Positions 1 to 8,679 of a stretch of DNA of 64,000 nucleotides are shown here, one piece after another. Position 1 is the stretch's first letter, and every line of letters starts with the position of its first letter. A program made the translations under genes and the position numbers. The notes beneath the pieces are model-generated. The model did not search any database. It was not told the origin of the DNA and saw only the letters and a program-made list of their open reading frames with translations. The stretch comes from Fibrobacterota bacterium (GTDB lineage: Bacteria > Fibrobacterota > Chitinivibrionia > Chitinivibrionales > Chitinispirillaceae), in contig JAEWVR010000011.1 of assembly GCA_023459055.1 (NCBI GenBank), forward strand, positions 1 through 64,000, in the 5' to 3' direction.

Positions 1-306
1 TCTGCTCTGGCCTTCCTTGCCGTTGCCACCTTTAGCGAATCGGCGACACGAATACTGTCTGATTTCGCTTTTTTTACTGCTGCTGCTGCTTTTATGCTAT
101 CAGATTTCGCTTTTGCCGCTGCAATCCTGAGTGAATCCGCTGTTTTTATACTGTCTGCTCTGGCCTTCCTTGCCGTTGCCACCTTTAGCGAATCGGCGAC
201 ACGAATACTGTCTGATTTCGCTTTTTTTACTGCTGCTGCTGCTTTTATGCTATCAGATTTCGCTTTTGCCGCTGCAACCCTGAGTGAATCTGCTCTTTTT
301 ATGCTG
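1..306 (-). repeat. 153-bp in-frame tandem repeat encoding an Ala/Lys/Ser tail
   Basis: Bases 1-153 recur almost unchanged at 154-306, a period of 153 bp (51 codons). Only the last part of the second copy drifts. On the minus strand the repeat encodes blocks such as AKAKSDSIKAAAAVKKAKSD, probably a helical or coiled tail of the pectate lyase. The array continues beyond the left edge, so copy number is unknown. Confidence 0.9.
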
Positions 307-2672
307 TCAGCTTTTGCTGCTGCGGCTTTCAACTTTGCACTGTCAGGAGCAGGAACCAATACAGGAAGCACGACTTTTGGAGCAGGTGCAATTTTTGTTA
401 CCTTTGTCAAATCTGTAATCTTTGCACCACTGCGCAACTGGATTGTAGGCTTAACCGTTGTATAATTAAATCCTGCAATGGAACCATCTGCATTACGCTT
501 GAATACATCAAGCGTTACACTTTTAAAATCATCACGGGTAAGTATCTTACCCTCACTATTCGATGAAGTTTTACCTGTGTAGAAATAGTTATTTGGACTT
601 TTAAGTGAATCAACCGCTTTATCATCCATTCCATCAAGTAAGTGGAATGAGATATTATTATTAACAATAAACTGAGACTTCGCATTATTGTAGATACTGA
701 AATCAAAGTTTGATCCTCCGTTGTCAAACGAACTGCAATTTTCGACAATTACCGCAGGATCACTATTATTGGTAATACCCATTCCTTTATTACCAAATGC
801 TATCGAATTTCTTAACACATGCGCAACAGGAAGTCCCTCTCCACCGAGTTTGAATCCGTTTCCGTTACCTTTAGTTGCATGACTATTGGTGAGCATACCA
901 TTACAGTATGATATACAGTTTTCAATTACTACCGGACCTGTTTCAACCCTGGAATACAAATTCCATCCATTATTACTGTTATGATGTGCTATACAACCTC
1001 TGAAAACGTTACCCGGTCCGTATGCCAGTTTTGCACCAAATCCATCAGCTTCGGTTTCTGATGCATCCTTGTTATTATACGATTCACAATTAAGAACAAG
1101 ATTATGTGATGGCCACAGTTCTTGTTTGTCAGCTAAGTAACCACTTATCTGCAAACCGGTATTTCCATTTGCGTAGAGATGCAACATTTCGAGAATGTTA
1201 TATTTTCCACAGATACGAATACCGCCCTTTGCACCTCGTGTTACATCAAAACCATTCAGTCTCCAGTAATTACCAAAAACAACCATACCTTCTGAAGATT
1301 CACTGAAATCAAGCACAGTACCATTTGAACCTGTAATTGTTTTAAGTCGCAAAGCAGTACCATCATTACCTTTTCCAATTACAATCGGTTTCTTCATTTT
1401 GTAAACACCAGGTAACAGAATAATCGTTTGTGATGGTTGCAGGAAATCAATGGCAGTCTGCAGATCAAGAGGTTTTGTCGAAAAACCACTACCGGAATCT
1501 GTACCCGCCGGTGAAGCGTATACAATTCCGCCTACAGCACCATATGATTTCATTGTGACAACATGCTGAACCTTTACAGTATCGGACCTGAGAGAATCAG
1601 GAATCAAAGTAAGATGGAATGTATCGGTACCTTTCTTAATCTTTAATTCTTTGTATAAACCAACTGTTTTGTCAATAATATATGAGGAATCAAAATTACT
1701 GCTTTTAATTTTCAAAATACCTGAATAATTGGTTGTTACACCCAGCAGATAATTAGTCAATCCAGTGGTCTTTGGGGATACGACCGTTACAGTTGGTACA
1801 ACTTTCTTAACCGGTTCTGCTACTGCAGGCAGGTCAGACCCTGCATCTGTAAAAGTCATGACAATGTCACTAACGGTAATCGATGCCACACTGGCTGCAA
1901 AGAAACCTACATAGATATTTGACGAATCCAGTACCTCAAGTTGTTTGGGACGGTAATATATCTTTTCAGGCGCATTATCGACCGAAACGTGATATCCTGT
2001 ATTTGTTTTTCTCATTGTCAATGTAAACGATGCAGTACCATCGTTTACAGGGCGTTCACCGAACCTGAAGACATCCTCAAATTTACCTCCTGTACCGGTG
2101 GTATCCCTGACAAAGTTTCTAAATGCCGACTGCATTTTTCCATGATATCCTCCGACAAGTACCGCATTTGACGGATACACATCTGCATCCAGATTTTTTC
2201 CAATCGCATCACGGGCCATTATACCAAAAGCCTCCTGATTGTCAGGCGTTGGCATGGCAAAAAAATTCACTTTTACCTTTGCAGTAAGGACAAAGTTCTT
2301 TGATGGATTTATAGTTGTATAATAATATGCGATACCATCATGTGTAGTTGCCACTTTACCACCTGCAATAGTTCCATCCTTTTTTCCTGCAGTAATTGTG
2401 ACCGATTTACCGCTATTGTCAACGAAGATACTGTTTTTATCCACACTGGTTGATTGTCCAAAAACAATACTTTTCCACTCAAGACCACCCGGGTGCAACG
2501 GTGATACCGCTGTTGACACTGTAGTAGATGCTGCTGCCTCAGCGGCTGAAGATTCAACTGGAACTTTCTTCTTTGACCTCCCGGTCGCAGATGCAGTCAT
2601 TGACACAGCAATAAAAGCAGTCAGGATACCAAAGCGTAAAATTGAATCAATACGACCTGTTAACCGTACCAT
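1..2672 (-). CDS. PL9-type pectate lyase, secreted, C-terminus cut by window edge
   Basis: This frame is open from 2672 down to the first base, giving about 890 visible residues and no stop. The ATG at 2672 follows an AAGGGGAAGGG ribosome site; an in-frame ATG at 2705 lacks one. The protein begins with a signal-like hydrophobic segment (residues about 12-30). A beta-sandwich, laminin-G/DUF1349-like region (about 60-270) follows, then a linker, then a right-handed beta-helix (about 390-720) rich in Asn. The segment EADGFGAKL (about 541-549) followed by a GN.F.GC pattern resembles the PL9 family, where such a Lys is catalytic. The tail is Ala/Lys/Ser/Asp rich and repetitive. The likely role is cleavage of pectate or a related acidic polysaccharide outside the cell. 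Family assignment is from memory of motifs; substrate is inferred. Confidence 0.75.
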   Translation of the reverse strand, partial: MVRLTGRIDSILRFGILTAFIAVSMTASATGRSKKKVPVESSAAEAAASTTVSTAVSPLHPGGLEWKSIVFGQSTSVDKNSIFVDNSGKSVTITAGKKDGTIAGGKVATTHDGIAYYYTTINPSKNFVLTAKVKVNFFAMPTPDNQEAFGIMARDAIGKNLDADVYPSNAVLVGGYHGKMQSAFRNFVRDTTGTGGKFEDVFRFGERPVNDGTASFTLTMRKTNTGYHVSVDNAPEKIYYRPKQLEVLDSSNIYVGFFAASVASITVSDIVMTFTDAGSDLPAVAEPVKKVVPTVTVVSPKTTGLTNYLLGVTTNYSGILKIKSSNFDSSYIIDKTVGLYKELKIKKGTDTFHLTLIPDSLRSDTVKVQHVVTMKSYGAVGGIVYASPAGTDSGSGFSTKPLDLQTAIDFLQPSQTIILLPGVYKMKKPIVIGKGNDGTALRLKTITGSNGTVLDFSESSEGMVVFGNYWRLNGFDVTRGAKGGIRICGKYNILEMLHLYANGNTGLQISGYLADKQELWPSHNLVLNCESYNNKDASETEADGFGAKLAYGPGNVFRGCIAHHNSNNGWNLYSRVETGPVVIENCISYCNGMLTNSHATKGNGNGFKLGGEGLPVAHVLRNSIAFGNKGMGITNNSDPAVIVENCSSFDNGGSNFDFSIYNNAKSQFIVNNNISFHLLDGMDDKAVDSLKSPNNYFYTGKTSSNSEGKILTRDDFKSVTLDVFKRNADGSIAGFNYTTVKPTIQLRSGAKITDLTKVTKIAPAPKVVLPVLVPAPDSAKLKAAAAKADSIKRADSLRVAAAKAKSDSIKAAAAVKKAKSDSIRVADSLKVATARKARADSIKTADSLRIAAAKAKSDSIKAAAAVKKAKSDSIRVADSLKVATARKARA

Positions 2673-3014
2673 TTCCAAACCCTTCCCCTTTGTAAACAAG
2701 TACATATGCGCTAAACTGAGCTGTTCAGCAGTAATCTATTAATATAAATTGGACCATTTTTTAATAAAAGCATAAGTCTCAATTTTTCCGATAATTTGCA
2801 GAAACCTTTACTAAAAGCTGCATTCAGGAAAATGAGAATATTGCACGTGTGAGAATATAATAAGATAATTTTATAGTGTATTTAATAGTTGAAGCACTAT
2901 AATTTGTGACGTTACAGTAAATAACAAAAGAGGGCCGTTTCCAAATGTATGAACTTCAATACGAGCACATACACTGAAAACAGCCCTCTGAAAATGCAGA
3001 AAAGTAATTTAGTA
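2673..3014. other. Intergenic region between rplS terminator and pectate lyase
   Basis: This 342-base gap holds the rplS terminator (2929-2989) and the AT-rich upstream region of the pectate lyase gene. No further gene or clear promoter hexamer pair was found. Confidence 0.6.
2929..2989 (-). terminator. Intrinsic terminator of the rpsP-rimM-trmD-rplS operon
   Basis: On the minus strand AGAGGGCTGTTTTC pairs with an almost complementary arm ending GGCCCTCT, followed by TTTGTTATTT. It lies 26 bases after the rplS stop, the expected place for the end of this operon. Confidence 0.8.
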
Positions 3015-3359
3015 TTACTTTTTTTCTTTAATACGTGTTGATTTGCCGGTACGATCACGCAGATAATAAAGCTTTGAGCGGCGTACACGGCCTTTTTTCA
3101 ATACTTTAATTTCTGCAACGAGCGGTGAATAAACAGGGAAAATTCTTTCAACATATACATTACCGGATGACTTTCTGACGGTAACGGATTTGCTGATACC
3201 TGCACCACGAGTCTGGATTATAACACCCTGAAACTGCTGGATTCTTTCTTTGTCACCTTCTTTGATTTTGAAGGAAACATTGATTGTATCGCCAGGACCA
3301 AACTCCACATCCTGCTTTACCATCTGTTTTTTCTCAACTGCTTTAATAATGTCCTGCAC
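3015..3359 (-). CDS. rplS: 50S ribosomal protein L19
   Basis: This 114-residue protein matches bacterial L19 over its full length, with the GDTI.V.. beta-barrel start and the basic stretch KKGRVRRSKLYYLRDRTGKS. L19 sits at the 30S-50S interface of the ribosome. It starts at a GTG preceded by GAGGAGGT at good spacing. It is the last gene of the rpsP-rimM-trmD-rplS cluster, 42 bases after trmD, and a strong terminator follows. Confidence 0.97.
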   Translation of the reverse strand: MQDIIKAVEKKQMVKQDVEFGPGDTINVSFKIKEGDKERIQQFQGVIIQTRGAGISKSVTVRKSSGNVYVERIFPVYSPLVAEIKVLKKGRVRRSKLYYLRDRTGKSTRIKEKK

Positions 3360-3401
3360 AGGTTACCTCCTCGTAGAACACACTGGTTACTATTTATTGT
3401 T

Positions 3402-4133
3402 TCATTTTTTTCGTCTATTTAGTACTGTTTCCGGATGTGCAATGCAATATTTATCCCACAAATCAGGCCGTCTTTCTTTTGTAATCTTTACAGCCTGCTC
3501 GTGTTGCCACTTCCTTATATTCGCATGATGTCCACTAAGAAGTATTTCCGGAACTTTCATTCCGTTAATATCCTCAGGACGCGTATATTCAGGGTGGCTC
3601 AGTAGTCCGCTGTAAAACGAATCTGCTTCAGCACTATCACGATTTCCTAATGCACCAGGCAAGAGCCGCGTAATCGAATCAACAAGAACCATTGCAGGAA
3701 TCTCCCCACCGCTAAGGACATAATCCCCGATTGAAATTTCCCTGTCAACGTATGTCTCAACAACTCTCTGGTCAATACCTTTATACCGTCCGCAAAGAAT
3801 GATCAGCGACTTTACATTAATAAAACTCTCAACCACCTTATGATTGAGCAGCTCTCCCTGGGGTGACATATACACCACAACAGGATTATGCTTCGCAAGC
3901 CTCTCTTTTGCATCACATATACACTTGACTAAAGGCGCAACTTTCATAAGCATCCCGGCATCACCACCATACGGATAATCATCCACGGTTTTATGCTTTG
4001 TATCATCACTGTAGTCTCTGATATTGTGAAAATCAATTGAGATTATCCCGTTATCAACAGCCCGCTTGATAATACTGTCAGAGAATGCCCCCTGAAACAT
4101 TGATGGAAACAGCGTTAAAATATCAAAGATCAT
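3402..4133 (-). CDS. trmD: tRNA (guanine-N1-)-methyltransferase
   Basis: TrmD methylates G37 of tRNAs next to the anticodon using S-adenosylmethionine, which prevents +1 frameshifting. The 243-residue length is typical. The SPOUT trefoil-knot signature is visible: LCGRYKGIDQRV near residue 112, followed by GDYVLSGGEIPAMVLVDS. The N-terminal MIFDILTLFPSMF is characteristic. It lies between rimM and rplS in the usual order. No strong ribosome site precedes the ATG, so coupling to rimM (27 bases upstream) may matter. Confidence 0.97.
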   Translation of the reverse strand: MIFDILTLFPSMFQGAFSDSIIKRAVDNGIISIDFHNIRDYSDDTKHKTVDDYPYGGDAGMLMKVAPLVKCICDAKERLAKHNPVVVYMSPQGELLNHKVVESFINVKSLIILCGRYKGIDQRVVETYVDREISIGDYVLSGGEIPAMVLVDSITRLLPGALGNRDSAEADSFYSGLLSHPEYTRPEDINGMKVPEILLSGHHANIRKWQHEQAVKITKERRPDLWDKYCIAHPETVLNRRKK

Positions 4134-4160
4134 ACAATTCTATTTTCAGTCAGACCGTAC

Positions 4161-4700
4161 CTACAACAATTCTTCGACAAACACATAATTTAACGTAATC
4201 TGCCGGGAATTCTTATCGATACTAACTACTGATTCCTTAGTTAATGGTACCAGTAGTGCATCACCCCGTTTCCGGGATATTTCTATTGTATCAGCAGACG
4301 GGAAATTGTGAACATGTGTAACAGTACCAAGTTCAACACCGTTATCTGTCACAGCTATCATACCTACCAATTCAAAATGATAGTATTCATCATCTTCAAG
4401 TTCAGGCAAATCTGCCCTTGTAATGTAAATATACTTCCCTTTAAGCGTCTCTGCACTTTCGATTGAATCGACCCCTTCGAAAAGACCAACAAATGTATTA
4501 GGTCTTTCTTCAAGATCTTCGAGTACAATCTCTTCGCACTCTTTTTCGTTAATTCCAATATACAATGTATATGGGAGTTCCAGCGTTCCAAGTGCAAAAC
4601 CTGAAGGTTCAATACCAACCAAACCTTCAAGGCCGACAGTACGTGTAATAACACCTACTGCGACAAGATCATTTAGTTCAGAGTTACGCTGCATCTGCAC
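4161..4700 (-). CDS. rimM: 16S rRNA processing/ribosome maturation factor RimM
   Basis: RimM binds ribosomal protein S19 and assists 30S head maturation. The 179-residue protein has the N-terminal RimM barrel (GVITRTVGLEGLVGIEP) and a C-terminal PRC-barrel (about 100-179, with the DDEYYHFELVGM start and a VPLTKE-type segment). The start is a GTG at 4700; an ATG two codons later (4694) is an alternative, and neither has a strong ribosome site. It lies 12 bases downstream of rpsP. Confidence 0.95.
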   Translation of the reverse strand: MQMQRNSELNDLVAVGVITRTVGLEGLVGIEPSGFALGTLELPYTLYIGINEKECEEIVLEDLEERPNTFVGLFEGVDSIESAETLKGKYIYITRADLPELEDDEYYHFELVGMIAVTDNGVELGTVTHVHNFPSADTIEISRKRGDALLVPLTKESVVSIDKNSRQITLNYVFVEELL

Positions 4701-4712
4701 GTATCGTAACGA

Positions 4713-5051
4713 TTAGCTCTTAGCTTTTTTAGCTTTTGGCTTACGTTTACGTTCCGGCTTGCGTGTAAGACCTTCAACAGATTCATTCTTTTCGATCTTT
4801 TCCTGTTTTTCAAAGAAACGATCCTGATCAAGAAGGTTCTTAACAGTTAGAGTTGGCTGAGCTCCAACACTGATCCAGTAAGCAACGCGGTCTGCTTTGA
4901 AATCGAATTTCTTCGGATTAGCAGTCGGATCATAGCTACCAAGCAGTTCAATGAAACGTCCATCTCTCGCTGCACGACTATCAGCAGCAACAACACGATA
5001 CTTTGCAATTTTGTTTCTACCCACGCGGGTTAAACGAATTTTAACTGGCAA
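4713..5051 (-). CDS. rpsP: 30S ribosomal protein S16
   Basis: The S16 family signature is clear: VKIRLTRVGRNK at the N-terminus and DGRFIELLGSYDP near residue 30. The last 30 residues form a Lys/Arg-rich extension, longer than in E. coli (112 against about 82 residues). The start codon is TTG at 5051, supported by AAGGAGC eight bases upstream and by alignment to the usual MPVKIRL start. It is the first gene of the S16-RimM-TrmD-L19 set. Confidence 0.97.
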   Translation of the reverse strand: MPVKIRLTRVGRNKIAKYRVVAADSRAARDGRFIELLGSYDPTANPKKFDFKADRVAYWISVGAQPTLTVKNLLDQDRFFEKQEKIEKNESVEGLTRKPERKRKPKAKKAKS

Positions 5052-5108
5052 GCTTAGCTCCTTGCACTAAAAATGAAAAGTTAATTGTTATTAGTTACGT
5101 ATTTTCTT

Positions 5109-6443
5109 TTAAAATGGCGACAGACTTCTTAATGCAGCAGCCTGCCCCCTCTTTCCTGCAATCTTGTTCATCCGTTTCATCATATCTTTCATTGCATCAA
5201 ACTGTTTTAACAGCTTGTTAATATCCTGCACAGTAGTTCCGCTACCGGCAGCAATACGACGTTTTCGGCTTCCATCAATTAATTGAGGTTTTTCACGTTC
5301 CATATTTGTCATGGAACAGATAATTGCCTCTATTTTATTCAACGCGCCATTATCGACTTCCGTCCCCTGAAGATGTTTCCCGACACCGGGAATCATGGAG
5401 AGAAGGTCGCCTAATGAACCCATTTTCTTTATCTGCCTCAATTGATCAAGAAAATCCTGCAATGTAAAAATATTCTTCCGGATCTTCTTCTCAAGCTTTT
5501 TACTCGCTTCGACATCAACAGTTTCCTGAGCACGCTCAACAAGAGAAATAATATCACCCATGCCAAGGATTCGTGATGCCATTCGTTCAGGATGAAACAC
5601 TTCAAGTGCATCTGGTTTTTCCCCGACACCCACAAACTGAACAGGTACACTGGTGACATCAAGAATGGAAAGAGCCGCACCACCGCGCGCATCACCATCA
5701 AGCTTGGTCAGAATCACCCCGGTAAAACTGATCTCTTTATGAAACTGCTCTGCAACATTAACCGCATCCTGACCGGTCATCGCGTCGGCAATAAAAAAGA
5801 TCTCGTCGGGTTTTGAAAAATTACAGACATCTTTCAGCTCGGTCATCATCTCGGTATCGATATGAAGCCGACCGGCAGTATCTATAATGACAAGCGAATT
5901 ATTCTCAGAATCTGCATGTTCAAGCGCTTTTTTTGCGATTTCAAGCGGTTTGGCACCACGCTCTGAATAAACGGGGATTCCGAGTGATTTTCCAAGTGTT
6001 TCAAGCTGATCGATAGCTGCAGGACGATAAATATCACAAGCAACAAGCAGAGGCCTGTGCCCCTGTTTTCTAAAATAGAGTGCCAGCTTAGCTGCAGCAG
6101 TGGTTTTTCCGCTACCCTGCAACCCTGCCATTACAATCACATTACGACGATTTGTATGGAATTTTATCTGCCGGGCTGCACCACCCATAAGTGATGCAAG
6201 TTCATCATATACTACTTTTACAAACTGCTGTCCGGGAGTGATACTCTGAAGCACATTGCTGCCAAGTGCCTTTTCCTCTACAGACGCAGTCAATTTCTTT
6301 ACAACACGATAATTGACATCTGCCTCAAGGAGCGCTCGTTTAACATCGCGCACAGCCTCGGAAATATTGGCTTCCGTTAACTTTCCGCGTCCGCGGAGTT
6401 TCTGGAAAATGGCTTCAAATCTATTCGATAATTCGTCAAACAT
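5109..6443 (-). CDS. ffh: Signal recognition particle GTPase Ffh
   Basis: Ffh binds 4.5S RNA and signal sequences and delivers ribosomes to FtsY at the membrane. The 444-residue protein has the N domain (1-95), the G domain with GLQGSGKTT at 107-115, DTAGRLHID and TKLDGDARGG, and a Met-rich M domain (about 325-444) carrying the RNA-binding GSRKRRIAAGSG segment. It lies upstream of rpsP on the same strand with a 57-base gap, a common arrangement, so it is probably co-transcribed. Confidence 0.97.
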   Translation of the reverse strand: MFDELSNRFEAIFQKLRGRGKLTEANISEAVRDVKRALLEADVNYRVVKKLTASVEEKALGSNVLQSITPGQQFVKVVYDELASLMGGAARQIKFHTNRRNVIVMAGLQGSGKTTAAAKLALYFRKQGHRPLLVACDIYRPAAIDQLETLGKSLGIPVYSERGAKPLEIAKKALEHADSENNSLVIIDTAGRLHIDTEMMTELKDVCNFSKPDEIFFIADAMTGQDAVNVAEQFHKEISFTGVILTKLDGDARGGAALSILDVTSVPVQFVGVGEKPDALEVFHPERMASRILGMGDIISLVERAQETVDVEASKKLEKKIRKNIFTLQDFLDQLRQIKKMGSLGDLLSMIPGVGKHLQGTEVDNGALNKIEAIICSMTNMEREKPQLIDGSRKRRIAAGSGTTVQDINKLLKQFDAMKDMMKRMNKIAGKRGQAAALRSLSPF

Positions 6444-6822
6444 ACTTTACTTCTGCAAATAAAAAGCAACCCTGAAAACAGCTATCTGTCTCAGAAATTT
6501 ATTAAAGATACGTTTTGGTACATCTCAAAACAAGGAAAAGTTGTTCTGCAATTAAGATTTAGATGATTATTTTCGTTTCAACCACAATGTACAGTGATTA
6601 CAATAAGTGGAAACTACTACTTATACATACCAATTATATAATTAGAAGCGCAATCCTGTATCATTACAAAACTATAGCCCTAATTTCCGTCTGATGCTCA
6701 ATAACTATTTTAACCATATTCTATTTTACTCAGCCTTCATCAATCATCCTACACAGACTACTGACTACAGCCTATTGTCTACAATGTATTTTCCCACAGT
6801 ATAACCATTCAAAGGAATCACC
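6444..6822. other. Divergent promoter region ffh / tadA
   Basis: This 379-base AT-rich gap separates ffh (minus) from tadA (plus). It should hold both promoters, but I could not assign a convincing -35/-10 pair, RNA gene or reading frame. Confidence 0.5.
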
Positions 6823-7287
6823 ATGAATCACGAATACTTTATGCGTGCTGCTATTCAGGAAGCGTTAAAGGCCTACGATGAAGGCGAAGTGCCGGTTGGA
6901 GCTGTTATTGTCAAAGAGGGAATCATTATAGGACGCGGCTATAACCGCATGGAACATTTACCGGATGCGACTGCGCATGCTGAAATAATTGCAATCAGTG
7001 CGGCATCATCCCGGCTTGAATCCTGGCGCCTTGACGATTGTGCAATATATGTCACTCTTGAACCATGTCTCATGTGCATGGGTGCCCTTATGCAGGCCCG
7101 CATATCTTCTATTATATATGGAGCAGCCGATCCGCGTGCCGGAGCAGTTGATTCACATTATTATGCGCAGGAAATAGAGCGCACCTATGGATTTTACCCA
7201 TCAGTTACCGCGGAGATCAGTGCGTATGAATGCGCTAATCTTCTTACCTCTTTTTTTGATGAAAAACGGAAAAAAGAAAAAAGTTGA
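6823..7287 (+). CDS. tadA: tRNA-specific adenosine deaminase
   Basis: TadA converts A34 to inosine in tRNA-Arg(ACG), needed to read CGN codons. The 154-residue protein has both zinc motifs of the cytidine deaminase fold: HAE (52-54), with the catalytic Glu54, and PCLMC (81-85). An N-terminal helix, a GAVIV strand and the GAADPRAGA segment also fit. The end is Lys-rich. It is followed by the flagellin promoter region. Confidence 0.95.
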   Translation: MNHEYFMRAAIQEALKAYDEGEVPVGAVIVKEGIIIGRGYNRMEHLPDATAHAEIIAISAASSRLESWRLDDCAIYVTLEPCLMCMGALMQARISSIIYGAADPRAGAVDSHYYAQEIERTYGFYPSVTAEISAYECANLLTSFFDEKRKKEKS

Positions 7288-7296
7288 AAAATGTAC

Positions 7297-7323
7297 TAAA
7301 GTTTTATAGAAATCTGTCGATAT
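7297..7323 (+). promoter_or_regulatory. Sigma-28 (FliA)-type promoter of the flagellin gene
   Basis: TAAAGTTT (7297-7304) matches the sigma-28 -35 consensus exactly. After an 11-base spacer comes GTCGATAT (7316-7323), six of eight matches to GCCGATAA. Transcription should start near 7330, leaving a leader of about 170 bases before fliC. Confidence 0.8.
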
Positions 7324-7330
7324 AAAAATT

Positions 7331-7499
7331 AGGAGAACGTGGAACTTCAGGGACGAGTGGAACGGCAAATCCTTACGACTCCCTGATAATGCGCCGAAAG
7401 GAGGACTTAAAAGGCGCGAAAAACAACTGATTCTTGATAAGTAAAGATTAACATGGAAGGTTAATCGAACAGAATTAAATAAAACACAGGGAGGTTTCT
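7331..7499 (+). promoter_or_regulatory. Flagellin 5' leader rich in GGA motifs
   Basis: This leader contains eight GGA triplets (7332, 7341, 7351, 7359, 7400, 7403, 7455, 7490). Two lie in the loop of a small hairpin, GCGCC (7391-7395) with GGCGC (7413-7417), and the last lies in the fliC ribosome site. Multiple GGA sites, with some in loops and one at the ribosome site, are typical of CsrA targets; CsrA represses flagellin translation in Bacillus. CsrA control here is an inference. Confidence 0.5.
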
Positions 7500-8354
7500 A
7501 TGCGTATCAATCATAATATCTCTTCCATGACCGCGACCAATGCTCTATACAAATCAAATAGAGACATGAGTAAATCACTCGAAAAGCTTTCTACCGGCCT
7601 ACGGATTAACCGCTCAAGTGACGACGCTGCCGGACTTGCGATATCAGAAAATCTACGCTCCATGGTCCGTGGTGCTGCTCAGGCACAGCGTAATGCAATG
7701 GATGGAACATCAATGCTGCAAATCGCAGAAGGCGCAGCTAATGAAATATCTGATGTGCTTCAGAGAATGCGCGAATTGTCAATTCAATCTGCCAACGACA
7801 CACTTACAAGTACAGAACGTGCTTACACCAATCAGGAATTTACCGCCTTACGTGATGAGATTGACAGAATTGCCAATGTTACCAATTATAACGGTAAGGA
7901 GCTTATCTCCAACACACCAGGCCGCTTCGGAACATCCGGTGCAAGTTCAAACAACACATTCTGGATTGATGCAGGGTCGACGGTCGGAACTGATAGTCTT
8001 ACAATTTCGATTGATACACTAACGGTTTCATCTCTGAGCAGCGCATTATCAGGTGCGACGCTTAATTCTCAAACCGACGCTGCAAATGCAATTAGTTCCA
8101 TCGATGCTGCTATTAACAGTGTTAACAGTACACGCGCAAACATTGGTGCATACGTCAACAGACTCGAACATGCGATCAACAACCTGCTTGTCAGTGAGAC
8201 AAACCAGAGCGCAGCTGAATCTCTCATAAGGGATGTGGATTTTGCTACAGAATCTGCAAATTTCTCGAAAAATCAGATTCTTATTCAGTCAGGCACAGCA
8301 ATGCTTGCACAAGCAAATTCATCAAGCCAGAACGTACTCTCCCTTCTGAGATAA
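7500..8354 (+). CDS. fliC: Flagellin
   Basis: This is the subunit of the flagellar filament, 284 residues and so at the short end of the family. The N-terminal D0/D1 region is canonical (MRINHNISSMTA, STGLRINRSSDDAAGLAIS), as is the C-terminal region ending SGTAMLAQANSSSQNVLSLLR. The central variable domain is brief (about 140-190). GGGAGG precedes the ATG. It is apparently monocistronic, with a sigma-28 promoter upstream and a terminator downstream. No other flagellar gene is in the window. Confidence 0.97.
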   Translation: MRINHNISSMTATNALYKSNRDMSKSLEKLSTGLRINRSSDDAAGLAISENLRSMVRGAAQAQRNAMDGTSMLQIAEGAANEISDVLQRMRELSIQSANDTLTSTERAYTNQEFTALRDEIDRIANVTNYNGKELISNTPGRFGTSGASSNNTFWIDAGSTVGTDSLTISIDTLTVSSLSSALSGATLNSQTDAANAISSIDAAINSVNSTRANIGAYVNRLEHAINNLLVSETNQSAAESLIRDVDFATESANFSKNQILIQSGTAMLAQANSSSQNVLSLLR

Positions 8355-8385
8355 TTGAGTTTTTGCCGACCGGGTTTCTTTCGAT

Positions 8386-8410
8386 GGGTGTCTACATGAC
8401 GTAGACGCCC
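8386..8410 (+). terminator. Flagellin terminator hairpin
   Basis: GGGTGTCTAC (8386-8395) pairs with GTAGACGCCC (8401-8410) with one G-T pair and a five-base loop. It is followed by a weakly T-rich tail. It lies 31 bases after the fliC stop. Confidence 0.7.
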
Positions 8411-8483
8411 GTTTCGTACATTTTGATAAATCACCTTTTTTTGATTTTAAACATAATTTATTTTGTCAATTTGTAATATGATA

Positions 8484-8527
8484 ATGGTAATGTAGGAACA
8501 GGTCGCAACCTGTCCCTACATTACCAT
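8484..8527. repeat. 20-bp-stem palindrome, REP-like
   Basis: The arm at 8484-8503 and the arm at 8508-8527 are complementary at 19 of 20 positions around the loop CGCA. The core AGGAACAGGT / ACCTGTCCCT resembles palindromes repeated in many bacterial genomes. There is no T-tract, so terminator function is doubtful. Confidence 0.7.
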
Positions 8528-8679
8528 ATTACCATTGCAATTTCCGACATTGGTAAAACCGTCGATATCGGCCTGGTCAAATCACCAAATGTGAATATTC
8601 ATTCCACCCAAATTCAAAACCTGTGCGTACAGGATACGCAGCTACTATTTTATGGAAAACGATTTACAGGAGAATTGCT

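Larger units (their letters stand above)
8355..8679. other. Intergenic region after flagellin
   Basis: This 325-base gap carries the flagellin terminator (8386-8410) and a long near-perfect palindrome (8484-8527). No gene was seen. The promoter of the following gene was not identified. Confidence 0.6.

Noticed and set aside
94..465. Plus-strand reading frame of 123 codons rich in Ala/Ser/Phe
   Set aside because: It is the reverse of the repetitive tail of the pectate lyase, whose minus-strand frame is open throughout and has the signal peptide and family motifs.
7324..7499. A cyclic-di-GMP riboswitch in the flagellin leader
   Set aside because: The conserved GEMM core and its tetraloop arrangement are not visible; repeated GGA motifs explain the leader better.
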